64,000 nt of DNA from Flavobacterium tyrosinilyticum (GTDB lineage: Bacteria > Bacteroidota > Bacteroidia > Flavobacteriales > Flavobacteriaceae): the NCBI RefSeq assembly GCF_023656565.1, contig NZ_JAMOKG010000002.1, positions 1,122,030 to 1,186,029 of the forward strand, written 5' to 3'. This document shows positions 1 through 8,108 of the stretch, in pieces. Below the pieces are notes generated by a model. The model had not been told where the DNA came from. It saw only the letters and a program-made list of their open reading frames with translations, and searched no databases. Made by a program: the position numbers and the translations under genes. Position 1 is the stretch's first letter; every line of letters begins with the position of its first letter.

Positions 1-339
1 TTCTTCTGGCGTAACTCCGTCTTTGTACATTTCAAAAATGTTTTCTTGCGGAATAGGAACGTGGCTCAATAGGGTCGAATAAGACATTTTTGCATTGCTC
101 AAATCATCATTAAGCGGAACCCATCTTTCATCACCCCAAAAAATATAAACTTTACTCCAGTCTATTTTGCTTTTGTAGGCATCAGAAGCTAATAATTTGT
201 AAATCCCAGCAGGAGAAGAACCTCCTGTAAGTACAGCTGTAAATTGGCCTTTTGCTGCAATCGCTTTTTGAGCTGATTCTACAAAAAGATCTGCAGCTGC
301 AGTATTAATTTCTTCTGTATTATTGTGTATCTGTATCAT
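1..339 (-). CDS. pgl: 6-phosphogluconolactonase, N-terminal part (cut by window edge)
   Basis: The first 113 codons are visible and the rest lies beyond position 1. The translation begins MIQIHNNTEEINTAA and contains the sugar-phosphate-binding loop TGGSSP and the WGDERWVP motif typical of the SOL/DevB 6-phosphogluconolactonases. The enzyme hydrolyses 6-phosphoglucono-delta-lactone to 6-phosphogluconate in the cytosol, the step between Zwf and Gnd. Its ATG at 339 lies inside the last codons of zwf (20-nt overlap), so it is translationally coupled as the third gene of gnd-zwf-pgl. Identity is secure from motifs plus context. Confidence 0.93.
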   Translation of the reverse strand, partial: MIQIHNNTEEINTAAADLFVESAQKAIAAKGQFTAVLTGGSSPAGIYKLLASDAYKSKIDWSKVYIFWGDERWVPLNDDLSNAKMSYSTLLSHVPIPQENIFEMYKDGVTPEE

Positions 340-1852
340 TTAAAACTTCTTCTTTTGTTTGTGTATTCGGAATCCATTTGTGGCCTTGACGCGCTAACAA
401 TTCATCAGCTTCTTCAGGTCCCCAGCTTCCTGCTTTGTAATTTGGGAAATTCTTTGGAGGCGTTGTTTTCCAAACTTGCTGAATTGTTTCAATTGCATCC
501 CAAGCTTCTTCCACCTGATCCCAACGCATAAATAGAGTAGGATCTCCCAATAATGCATCTGCAATTAGGGTTTCATAAGCTTCTGGTGACATTGTAGAAC
601 AAGAAAAATAATCAAAAACCATTTCTGCAGGTCTTAAAGACATCGATAAACCTGGTTTTTTGGTCATAAACTGTAGTTTAATGTCCATTGAAGGTTGAAT
701 GTTGATAATCAATCGGTTTGGTGTCATGCCTTCTTTTCCGTATGAGAATGAAGAATGTGGCACTGGTTTAAACTGAATAATAATCGAAGATTGTTTTTCT
801 TCCATTCTTTTTCCTGAACGCAAGTAGAACGGAATTCCCTGCCATCTCCAGTTGTCCAAATAGATTTTCATTGCTACATAAGTTTCTGTATTAGAATCTG
901 GCGCAATGCCTTTATCCTGACGGTAACCCGGAACAGGAACTCCTTTTATTTCTCCAGCATCATATTGGCCTCTTACAATATAATGATCGACTTCTTCTGG
1001 TTTAATACGGCGAATTGACTTTAAAACATCTGCTTTTCGATTACGAATGTCATCAGCATTTAAAGAAGCAGGAGCCTCCATAGCCGTCATACATAGAATC
1101 TGAAACAAGTGGTTCTGAATCATGTCTTTCAATGCACCAACACCTTCATAGAATCCGCCGCGTTCTTCAACGCCGACTTCTTCTGCAACGGTAATTTGCA
1201 CGAAATCAATAAAATTACGACTCCATAAAGGTTCGAACATTGAGTTTCCAAAACGGAAAGCCAAAATATTTTGAACCGTTTCTTTTCCTAAATAGTGGTC
1301 GATTCTGTAAATCTGCTCTTCTTTGAAAGTCTGTGAAAGCATTTCATTCAATTCAATTGCAGAGGCTTTATCGTAGCCAAAAGGTTTTTCGATAATAATA
1401 CGATCTTGTTTCGGATTTGCAGCAAGTCCAATTTTCTTGATATTGTTTGAAATCGTTGAAATGAAAGAAGGCGTAATCGAAAGATAGAAAAGACGATTAG
1501 CGCGTTCGCCAAAAGCAAGGTCAAAATCGTTTATTTTTTCGTTTAGTCCAAAGTATGATTCTTCTTTATCGATATCAAGACTGTGGTAAGAGATATGCGA
1601 AAGAAACTTTTCTGTTTCTGGATCATCAACTCCTTTTCTTCTTGAGAACAGATTTAGATTTTCTGCTACATAAGCGCGAAAATCTTCATTGGTTTTTTCA
1701 GCTCTACCAAGAGCAATAATCTGAAACTGTTCAGACATGCGTCCGTCAAGGTACAGATTTTGGAAAGCGGGGAAGAGCTTTCTCTTTGCTAGATCTCCAG
1801 TTCCGCCAAAAATAACAATGATGGTTGGATTCTTTAGTTTATTTTTAGTCAT
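320..1852 (-). CDS. zwf: Glucose-6-phosphate 1-dehydrogenase
   Basis: This 510-aa protein has the usual length of bacterial Zwf. It oxidises glucose 6-phosphate to 6-phosphoglucono-delta-lactone with NAD(P)+, opening the oxidative pentose-phosphate pathway. Visible signatures are the Rossmann loop GGTGDLA (residues 16-22), EKPFG (155-159) and the active-site stretch RIDHYLGKE (183-191) containing the catalytic His. It starts 27 nt after the gnd stop and overlaps pgl by 20 nt, so the three genes form one operon in pathway-related order. Nothing in the coding sequence looks damaged. Confidence 0.97.
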   Translation of the reverse strand: MTKNKLKNPTIIVIFGGTGDLAKRKLFPAFQNLYLDGRMSEQFQIIALGRAEKTNEDFRAYVAENLNLFSRRKGVDDPETEKFLSHISYHSLDIDKEESYFGLNEKINDFDLAFGERANRLFYLSITPSFISTISNNIKKIGLAANPKQDRIIIEKPFGYDKASAIELNEMLSQTFKEEQIYRIDHYLGKETVQNILAFRFGNSMFEPLWSRNFIDFVQITVAEEVGVEERGGFYEGVGALKDMIQNHLFQILCMTAMEAPASLNADDIRNRKADVLKSIRRIKPEEVDHYIVRGQYDAGEIKGVPVPGYRQDKGIAPDSNTETYVAMKIYLDNWRWQGIPFYLRSGKRMEEKQSSIIIQFKPVPHSSFSYGKEGMTPNRLIINIQPSMDIKLQFMTKKPGLSMSLRPAEMVFDYFSCSTMSPEAYETLIADALLGDPTLFMRWDQVEEAWDAIETIQQVWKTTPPKNFPNYKAGSWGPEEADELLARQGHKWIPNTQTKEEVLNDTDTQ

Positions 1853-1879
1853 TGTGTGTAGTTGTGTTGCTTTAATTGT

Positions 1880-3289
1880 TTATTCAGCCCATTGTGTATG
1901 GAAAACGCCTTCTTTATCGATACGCTCGTAAGTATGCGCTCCAAAATAATCACGCTGTGCCTGAATTAAATTAGTTGGAAGATTAGCAGATCTATAAGCA
2001 TCAAAATAAGATAACGAGTTCATTAATCCTGAAACAGGCAATCCTTTCTGAACAGCGAACTGAATCACAGCTCTCATTCCTGCTTGGTTTTCTACTAATT
2101 TTGAAGCAATTCCGCCATCCAAAAGTAAATTTGGCAAATCTGATTTTGCTACGTATGCTTTTCTGAAATCCTCTAAAATGGTAGCACGAATGATACATCC
2201 GCCACGCCAGATTTTAGCAACAGTTTCTAGATTTAATCCGTAGTTGTATTCTTTAGAAGCGGTGTGAAGCTGAGCTAAACCTTGAGCGTAAGTTACCACG
2301 ATAGAAAAATACAAAGCCGATTTTAAATCCGCAATGGCTTCGCTTTGCGGAACATTTGTTTCATCAGCGTTCCAAACTAATTTTTTAGCCGCTTCAATTC
2401 TTTCTGGTTTTGTTTTAGACATATCACGCATGTTAACCGCTGCGTCGATTGTCGGAACTGGAACTTGTAAATCCATTGCATTTTGCGAAGTCCATTTTCC
2501 TGTCCCTTTAGATCTTGCCCAATCCGAGATTTTGTTGATTAATTGTGTTCCGTCTTCATCTTTTTGTTTTAAGATGTTTCCAGTAATTTCAATCAAATAA
2601 GATCTTAAATCATCAGTCTGATTCCATTCGGCAAAAGTTTTCTGAATCGTTTCATCATCCAAGTTATAACCTCTTTTCATTAAGTCATAAATCTCAGAAA
2701 TCAACTGCATGATTCCGTACTCAATTCCGTTGTGAACCATTTTTACGTAGTTTCCAGCAGAACCATTTCCTAAATATTCTACACAAGGTTCGCCATCTAC
2801 TTTTGCCGCAATGGCTTCAAAAATAGGACGAAGTCTTTCATATGCTTTCTGATCTCCACCAGGCATCATAGCAGGACCGAAACGAGCCCCTTTTTCACCG
2901 CCCGAAATTCCCATTCCGAAGAAGTGGATTCCTTTTTCAGACAATTCAATAAATCTTCTGTCCGTATCTGTAAAATAAGTGTTTCCACCGTCAATAATAA
3001 TGTCTCCTTTGTCTAAGTGAGGCAATAAACTAGCGATAGCGCTGTCAACTGGTTTTCCCGCAGGAACCAATAACATAATCGCTCTTGGCTGCTGAATAAG
3101 CTCTACAAAATGTTTTACATCTGTTGTCGCTTCAATAGTGTGGTCGGCATCGGCTTCTTGTTGAAGAGAATTGACTTTTTCGGTGTCTAAGTCTAAACCT
3201 GCAGCCGCAAAGTTATGGCTGGCGATATTTAAAAGTAGGTTACGACCCATTACGCCGAGTCCTACAATTCCAAAATCAAATTTGCTCAT
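1880..3289 (-). CDS. gnd: 6-phosphogluconate dehydrogenase, decarboxylating
   Basis: The 469-aa protein converts 6-phosphogluconate to ribulose 5-phosphate, CO2 and NAD(P)H. The N-terminal dinucleotide fold carries GLGVMGRN near residues 10-17; the substrate region shows GGEKGA and the KMVHNGIEYG segment with the catalytic Lys of the family; the C-terminal half is the all-helical dimer domain. An upstream in-frame TTG at 3298 would add three residues, but the ATG at 3289 is preferred. It is the first gene of gnd-zwf-pgl, and two identical palindromes lie 34-97 bp upstream of its start. Confidence 0.97.
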   Translation of the reverse strand: MSKFDFGIVGLGVMGRNLLLNIASHNFAAAGLDLDTEKVNSLQQEADADHTIEATTDVKHFVELIQQPRAIMLLVPAGKPVDSAIASLLPHLDKGDIIIDGGNTYFTDTDRRFIELSEKGIHFFGMGISGGEKGARFGPAMMPGGDQKAYERLRPIFEAIAAKVDGEPCVEYLGNGSAGNYVKMVHNGIEYGIMQLISEIYDLMKRGYNLDDETIQKTFAEWNQTDDLRSYLIEITGNILKQKDEDGTQLINKISDWARSKGTGKWTSQNAMDLQVPVPTIDAAVNMRDMSKTKPERIEAAKKLVWNADETNVPQSEAIADLKSALYFSIVVTYAQGLAQLHTASKEYNYGLNLETVAKIWRGGCIIRATILEDFRKAYVAKSDLPNLLLDGGIASKLVENQAGMRAVIQFAVQKGLPVSGLMNSLSYFDAYRSANLPTNLIQAQRDYFGAHTYERIDKEGVFHTQWAE

Positions 3290-3322
3290 AGTTTTCAATT
3301 AACTAAATTATTAGAAGAAATG

Positions 3323-3386
3323 TTTTTGCAGCAAAAAGTAAGAGAAAGTATGGTAATTCTTTTTCATTCAATGTTTTGCAGCAAAA
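3323..3386. promoter_or_regulatory. Two copies of palindrome TTTTGCAGCAAAA upstream of gnd
   Basis: The 13-bp palindrome TTTTGCAGCAAAA occurs at 3324-3336 and again at 3374-3386, centres 50 bp apart (about five helical turns). The first copy is extended by one matching base on each side. Both lie between 34 and 97 bp upstream of the gnd ATG. Identical half-sites, regular spacing and position suggest a dimeric repressor or activator acting on the pentose-phosphate operon. The cognate regulator is not identifiable here. Confidence 0.5.
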
Positions 3387-3404
3387 CAATGGTTATTTTA
3401 ATCT

Positions 3405-3420
3405 TACATTTCAAAATGTA
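3405..3420. promoter_or_regulatory. Palindrome TACATTTCAAAATGTA
   Basis: This is a perfect 7+2+7 palindrome about 120 bp upstream of gnd. On the minus strand it contains a sequence close to the TAnnTTTG -7 element but with one extra T. It could be part of the gnd promoter or a further operator. The rest of the 3290-3718 gap is AT-rich and shows no gene that I can support. Confidence 0.3.
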
Positions 3421-3718
3421 GAGCGCTAAGTTAGAGAAAAATGCTGAAAAATAAGGGGTAAAATCGTTCACTTTTGGTCTTTATTGTGATACTTTTTATG
3501 TGTAAAAATTACGCTTATTATGACTGTTTTTCAACTATATCGTTATAATACTGCTATTGTCATTTGCGAATACTTTTATTAGCAGCATCTTCACGCTCGT
3601 AAGAAAAAAGAAGTAAAAAATTATAAAAATGTTTATTGAAAATATAGGAATTGAGGTATTTTTGAAAACCCAATTATTGGATCCAAGATTTAATTCATTA
3701 AAGTATTATATCCTTTTT

Positions 3719-5482
3719 ATGCCAAGAAACATAAAGTTTGTTTTTACAGCCATCTTTTTAACCCTTACTTCGGGTATCTTTTTTAAAGCAAATGCACAGT
3801 CGGTATTAGAGAACGAAATATCTATTCAAGCAGATAAGAAGCCATTAGGCAGTGTTTTGGACTTAATGGAAGAAAAAGGAAATTTCAGATTTGCTTATTA
3901 TGGCAAACTGGCTGTAAAAGATAGTGTCGTTAGCATTCATGCTGATAATAATACCATAAAAGGAGTTTTAGATCAGCTGCTAGGTGCCAAATATGAATTG
4001 AAAGAATCGCCAGGGTTTGTTATTGTTCGTTATGCTCCTTTGGAACTTGCTTTGGTGTTAGAAAAAAACACTGTTTTGAGTGACGGACAGCAAATTGTAA
4101 TTGGTTATATTGTAGATACACAAACCAATAATCGTATTGAAAATGTGAGTGTATTAGAGAAGAATGCACTAGTATCTACCTTAACGAATAAAGATGGTTT
4201 TTTTGAACTTCGATTAAAAAATGCACCGCAAGCTATAGAACTTACGGCGGTTAAGGAGAATTATAAAACTGTGACGATGGTATTTCTTTCTGAAATTAAA
4301 ATTCAGATGGGAGACAAAAAAAATAAAACAGATTATATTGATGGAGATTTCTCTGCAATTGAAAGATCAGGAATTGGCCGTTTCTTTATTTCTTCCAAAC
4401 AAAAAATACAAGCGCTCAATTTAGGAGGATTTATTTCTAAGGTTCCTTTGCAGGCTTCTTTAATTCCGAGTATCAGCACTCGAGGAATGCTGAATACGCA
4501 AATTGTCAATAATTTTTCGCTAAATATATTAGGAGGTTATAATGCTGGAGTTCGCGGGCTAGAAATGGCAGGACTTTACAATATTAATCGTATGAATGTT
4601 GACGCGCTTCAAATAGCCGGAATATTTAATACCGTTGGAGGATCTGTTAACGGAATTCAGTTAGCCGGAATCTATAATAATGTTTTTGGCAATTTAAGAG
4701 GATTGCAAGTAAGTGGCATTCATAATAGTGTGAAAGGTTCGCAAGTCGGTTTGCAAATGGGTGGTATTTATAACAATGTATATAAAGATTCTAAAGGGCT
4801 TCAAATTGCAGGAATTGGTAATACAGTAAAGGGTTCACAAAACGGATTACAGTTTTCGGGAATTTACAATATTGGAAAAGATACCGTGCGTGGTGCCCAA
4901 ATTACGGGACTTTTTAATTATGCCAAAGAATTAAACGGAGTCCAATTTGGATTGGTCAACATTACAGATTCACCGTCTGGTTATAGTTTTGGTCTGTTAA
5001 ACTTTAAAAAAGGCGGTTATAAAAAGATTAGTATTACAAGCAACGAGATTTCAGACATAAATCTCGCTGTAAAAACAGGAGACCATAAAATGTATACCAT
5101 TTTAATGGCGGGAAGAAGCGATAGAAACGATGAAGAAAAGCTATTCTCTTTCGGAATTGGATTAGGGAAGAACATTCCATTAGGAAAACGTTTTACTTAT
5201 AATCCCGAATTTAGCACGCAATATCTTTATTTAGTAAATTGGGACATTTATAATTCCTTATCTAAATTTGATTCTTCCTTTTCTTTTCAATTATGTAAAG
5301 GTGTAGCGCTATCTGCAGGACCTTCTTTAAATTTTTATTGGTCTGAGAAACAAGATAAAAACGGCAACTTAAATACTTCTACATTCGTTCAGGATTGTAC
5401 CAAACGCTATACTATAATAAACAATAATAGCAAAGATATTCTGGGATGGATTGGATGGAGTTTTGGATTGACACTGTTTTAA
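3719..5482 (+). CDS. Secreted STN-domain protein with LA_2272-like surface repeats
   Basis: The start at 3719 (MPRNIKFVF) is chosen because it opens directly on a signal peptide ending near KANAQS; an upstream in-frame ATG at 3629 would put 30 residues in front of it. The 587-aa product has an STN-like segment (about residues 30-90), a carboxypeptidase-regulatory-like beta-sandwich (about 125-190), and then at least six repeats of roughly 20 residues with the pattern G-x-Q-x-x-G-I-x-N (about 265-430). Such repeats are typical of solenoid surface proteins in the LA_2272 style. The C-terminal 130 residues look like outer-membrane beta structure. The STN domain usually occurs in TonB receptors, but no plug or TonB-dependent barrel signature follows here. 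Function unknown; a surface or outer-membrane location is inferred. Confidence 0.75.
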   Translation: MPRNIKFVFTAIFLTLTSGIFFKANAQSVLENEISIQADKKPLGSVLDLMEEKGNFRFAYYGKLAVKDSVVSIHADNNTIKGVLDQLLGAKYELKESPGFVIVRYAPLELALVLEKNTVLSDGQQIVIGYIVDTQTNNRIENVSVLEKNALVSTLTNKDGFFELRLKNAPQAIELTAVKENYKTVTMVFLSEIKIQMGDKKNKTDYIDGDFSAIERSGIGRFFISSKQKIQALNLGGFISKVPLQASLIPSISTRGMLNTQIVNNFSLNILGGYNAGVRGLEMAGLYNINRMNVDALQIAGIFNTVGGSVNGIQLAGIYNNVFGNLRGLQVSGIHNSVKGSQVGLQMGGIYNNVYKDSKGLQIAGIGNTVKGSQNGLQFSGIYNIGKDTVRGAQITGLFNYAKELNGVQFGLVNITDSPSGYSFGLLNFKKGGYKKISITSNEISDINLAVKTGDHKMYTILMAGRSDRNDEEKLFSFGIGLGKNIPLGKRFTYNPEFSTQYLYLVNWDIYNSLSKFDSSFSFQLCKGVALSAGPSLNFYWSEKQDKNGNLNTSTFVQDCTKRYTIINNNSKDILGWIGWSFGLTLF

Positions 5483-5490
5483 AAAATGAT

Positions 5491-5528
5491 AAAAAAAGCC
5501 TGTAAGTATTAATTTTACAGGCTTTTTT
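5491..5528 (+). terminator. Rho-independent terminator
   Basis: A hairpin with arms AAAAAAGCCTGTAA and its complement, ending in a T run, lies just after the stop at 5482. Confidence 0.85.
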
Positions 5529-5531
5529 AAA

Positions 5532-5603
5532 GCTATGTGTTAGAAACTAGTTTCTTTCTTAGTTCTTTCTCAACTAAAAAAAATCTATGTCTCTATGTGT
5601 TTA
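5532..5603. repeat. Dispersed intergenic repeat family A, partial copy
   Basis: It contains CTATGTGTTAGAAACTAG and, further on, a diverged CTATGTCTCTATGTGTTTAA. The same arrangement recurs at 7102-7171 and 59090-59154, which identifies a multi-copy intergenic sequence and not a gene. Confidence 0.7.
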
Positions 5604-5615
5604 AATCTTAATTTT

Positions 5616-6692
5616 TTAAGGATAAATCATCAAAAACATATAAGCAAACAAATTGACTAGAAGCACAACGCCGTAAACGATATTCGATTTTCCTTTGCTC
5701 AGAGAAAGCATTACGGTAAAAACAGATAGTGCCAAAAGAACAATAGATTTAATATCAAGTCCTAAAACAATTGGAATTCCCATTAGGATACAAACGAGCG
5801 CAACAGTTGGAATAGTCAAACCAATACTGGCAAGAGCAGAACCTAGAGCTAGATTTAAACTCGTTTGCAATCGGTTCTTTTTGGCTGCAATTATCGCTGC
5901 AATCGCTTCTGGCAATAAAATAATGATGGCGATTACAACCCCAACCAAAGATTTTGGAAGATTGTGACTTATAATAATAGTTTCGATAGTAGGTGAGAGG
6001 GTTTTCGCTAGTAAGACCACAATTCCTAAACTCACCAATAGAAAAACAAGACTTGTATAAAATGTTTTATTATTAATTTCGATTGGATGTGTTTTAGATT
6101 CGTCTTCGCTCGTAGTATTGGTTAGAAAATATTGGCGATACCCTTTGGTTTGTGCGAACAAAAAAGAACCGTAAATAACCAGACAGGCAATAGAAGCAAA
6201 GATCAATTGAGGCGTTGAATAATAAGAGCCGTGAACACTTTCTGTAAAAGTGGGGAAAACCAGAGTAAATACAATAATCGAAATAAGCGAAACCAAACCA
6301 ATCGTTACCGAAGAAGTAGAGAAATTCTGTTCGTAATGTTTGATGCTTCCAATAAGTAGACACAATCCAATAATTCCGTTCAGAATCAGCATGGTGGCTG
6401 CATATACGGTGTCTCTGGCCAAAGAAGCGGCTTCAGAACCTTCAGAAAGCATTAAAGAAACAATAATAGAAACTTCAATTACAGTAATAGAAATAGCCAA
6501 AATTATGGTTCCGTAAGGTTCTCCAACGCGTTCTGCAATAATTTCAGAGTGATGAACGGCAGACATTACGCTCAGAATAAGCAATATACTAGCAACAATC
6601 TGAAATAAGCTGCTGTCGGCGATCAGTCCGCTAAATAAAAGAACCCACGAAAGGATTGGAATAATGATGGTCCACTGTAATAGTTGTTTCAT
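5616..6692 (-). CDS. chaA: ChaA-type calcium/cation:proton antiporter
   Basis: The 358-aa hydrophobic protein has about ten to eleven membrane segments in two homologous halves, each with a conserved acidic motif: AERVGEPYG-TIILA-E in the first half and IIILLPEAIAA with NLALGSALASIG in the second. This is the Ca2+:cation antiporter fold, and the first motif is close to E. coli ChaA. It likely exports Ca2+ or Na+/K+ in exchange for protons across the inner membrane. It is monocistronic, with its own upstream gap and repeats on both sides. The exact ion cannot be read from the sequence. Confidence 0.85.
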   Translation of the reverse strand: MKQLLQWTIIIPILSWVLLFSGLIADSSLFQIVASILLILSVMSAVHHSEIIAERVGEPYGTIILAISITVIEVSIIVSLMLSEGSEAASLARDTVYAATMLILNGIIGLCLLIGSIKHYEQNFSTSSVTIGLVSLISIIVFTLVFPTFTESVHGSYYSTPQLIFASIACLVIYGSFLFAQTKGYRQYFLTNTTSEDESKTHPIEINNKTFYTSLVFLLVSLGIVVLLAKTLSPTIETIIISHNLPKSLVGVVIAIIILLPEAIAAIIAAKKNRLQTSLNLALGSALASIGLTIPTVALVCILMGIPIVLGLDIKSIVLLALSVFTVMLSLSKGKSNIVYGVVLLVNLFAYMFLMIYP

Positions 6693-6929
6693 TTTTTGTA
6701 GTTTTTAAAGTTTATACTGCCGATAGGGCCAACAGAATCGGCTTTTACCTTTTTTGTAAGATAGAACTTTTATAGCTAAAAATGATAAAAAAAGACATTT
6801 TTAAGCACTTTTTAAGTTTATTTAAGAGTGTTTTGACTCAAAAAGTATATTTTGACTTAAATAAAATTAAAACTTTATTTAAGAATTTCTCATGTTTTCC
6901 TTTCGATGCGGTTTTTCCTTAATAGTTTA

Positions 6930-7172
6930 AACTTTGTCAAAGTTTTGAACTTTGACAAAGTTGGCTTCGTGTTGATTTCTTTCTAAACACATAGAAACAT
7001 AGTTTAAAATTGCGGATAAAGGCGTTTCACTAACATTAATTCACATAGGTTTAAACTTTGTTAAAGTTTCGCACTTTGACAAAGTTCGTTTCGTACTGAG
7101 ACTATGTGTTAGAAACTAGTTTCTTTTTTAATTCTTTCTGAAATAAAAAAATCTATGTTTCTATGTGTTTAA
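6930..7172. repeat. Dispersed repeat family A with nested 15-bp palindromes
   Basis: Between chaA and hxlR. Positions 6930-6944 and 6948-6962 are perfect 15-bp inverted copies (AACTTTGTCAAAGTT and complement). 7054-7086 is a second, slightly diverged palindrome. Around it lie ACACATAGAAACATAG, AAAGGCGTTTCACT and the CTATGTGTTAGAAACTAG unit. The same modules recur near 59.1 kb and, inverted, near 63.8 kb. No gene is seen in 6693-7274. Confidence 0.8.
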
Positions 7173-7200
7173 GAAAAAAATTAAAGTTTCTCTATTTTTT

Positions 7201-7268
7201 TTCTCGCAGATTTAGCTGATAAAGCAGATTTTTTTTTTGATTTGCATAATCTGCTAAATCTGCGGGAG
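7201..7268. repeat. Foldback repeat family B (CGCAGATTT...AAATCTGCG)
   Basis: An inverted repeat with arms reading TCTCGCAGATTTAGC and GCTAAATCTGCGGGAGA, just downstream of the hxlR stop. Related foldbacks occur at 30.1, 33.7, 36.5 and 60.3 kb. It may also terminate hxlR transcription. Confidence 0.65.
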
Positions 7269-7274
7269 AATATT

Positions 7275-7610
7275 TTAAGAGTTTCGAATAATTTCCTTTC
7301 GATGCGATTTTCCCCATTTGATCATTTCTTCGATTACTGGGCCGAATGATTTGCAATACGGCGTCGATTCGTATTTGACCTGAATTTCGGCATCACGGTC
7401 TTCGGTTCTTTTGATCAGCATATTGATCTCCATTTCTTTGAGTTCTCGCGAAAGCATGCGTGTCGTAATTCCCGGAATGCTGCGTTCAATTTCCCTGAAA
7501 CGGTTGTTTCCATTGCAGATAGAGTTGATGATGGGCAAACGCCATTTACCGCCCAAAACATGTAAAGTGTCCTGAAGCGCTTGTACTTCTTCTTTCTGAT
7601 TTCTTTCCAT
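7275..7610 (-). CDS. HxlR-family winged-helix transcriptional regulator
   Basis: This 111-aa protein has the typical HxlR/DUF24 order: LHVLGGKWRLPIIN near the N-terminus, RFREIERSIPGITTRMLSRELKEME as the recognition-helix region, then the wing KRTEDRDAEIQVKYE and the helical dimerisation end. HxlR proteins are small dimeric regulators often responding to electrophiles or redox signals and usually acting on a neighbouring gene. Here an identical operator-like sequence lies upstream of both this gene (7638-7660) and the SDR gene at 11965, so autoregulation and control of that SDR are inferred. The last Cys, in the YCKSFGP segment, could be a sensor residue, but this is untested. Confidence 0.9.
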   Translation of the reverse strand: MERNQKEEVQALQDTLHVLGGKWRLPIINSICNGNNRFREIERSIPGITTRMLSRELKEMEINMLIKRTEDRDAEIQVKYESTPYCKSFGPVIEEMIKWGKSHRKEIIRNS

Positions 7611-7637
7611 AACAAAACAGCATTAGTTTAGAAAATT

Positions 7638-7660
7638 TACTGGTTACAAAGTTATACCAT
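7638..7660. promoter_or_regulatory. Operator-like 23-bp sequence upstream of hxlR (copy 1)
   Basis: The core TGGTTACAAAGTTATACCA is flanked by TGGT/ACCA inverted half-sites. All 23 bp are identical to 11900-11922. On the minus strand it contains TAACTTTG, a match to the -7 consensus TAnnTTTG, 37-44 bp upstream of the hxlR ATG, so a bound protein would block the promoter. Confidence 0.7.
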
Positions 7661-7702
7661 AAATCTAAAATAATGAAAAAAAAATAAAGATGTAACGAAA
7701 AT

Positions 7703-8107
7703 TTAAGCTTCAATAATGCTCAAAATAGTTTTCGGAATTTCAGCGAAAGCTTCAAAAGAATACGGTTTAATCAAATAGGCTTTTACGCCCATAACATCGC
7801 ATTTTTCTTTGTACGAAGGATTAATGCTTGTGGAATAAACAAAACACGGAATTTTTTTTAATTCATCATTGCTAAGGATTTCTTGCAAAGCTTCAATACC
7901 GTCAATAATAGGCATATTGATATCGGTAAGAATAACATCGGGATTTTCGTTCGAATCGTTTTTTAGATAATTAAGCAGTTCCTCGCCATTGGCAACAAGA
8001 CTGACTTTGCTAAAATTTGGATTTTTGGTAAAAGTTTCTGTAATAACATCTGCATCATCTATGTCATCTTCAGCAATTACGATATGTAAATTATATTTTT
8101 CCGGCAT
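7703..8107 (-). CDS. Single-domain response regulator (CheY/Rcp1-like) of the kai operon
   Basis: This 134-aa protein is a bare receiver domain: acidic pair at E13-D14-D15, phospho-acceptor D62 in LTDINMPIIDG, switch residues near T93, and K114 in the YLIKPYS motif. No output domain follows, so it must act by protein contact or as a phosphate relay, like Rcp1-type receivers. It starts 1 nt after the stop of the histidine kinase and is the last gene of kaiC-kaiB-kaiB-HK-RR. The obvious partner is that kinase. Confidence 0.92.
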   Translation of the reverse strand: MPEKYNLHIVIAEDDIDDADVITETFTKNPNFSKVSLVANGEELLNYLKNDSNENPDVILTDINMPIIDGIEALQEILSNDELKKIPCFVYSTSINPSYKEKCDVMGVKAYLIKPYSFEAFAEIPKTILSIIEA

Positions 8108-8108
8108 T

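Noticed and set aside
3629..3718. Upstream start for the STN-repeat protein
   Set aside because: It would place 30 residues before the signal peptide; the ATG at 3719 opens directly on it.
6930..7268. Possible CRISPR array, because of regularly repeated motifs
   Set aside because: Repeats are palindromic modules of unequal length with no constant spacer size and no cas genes.
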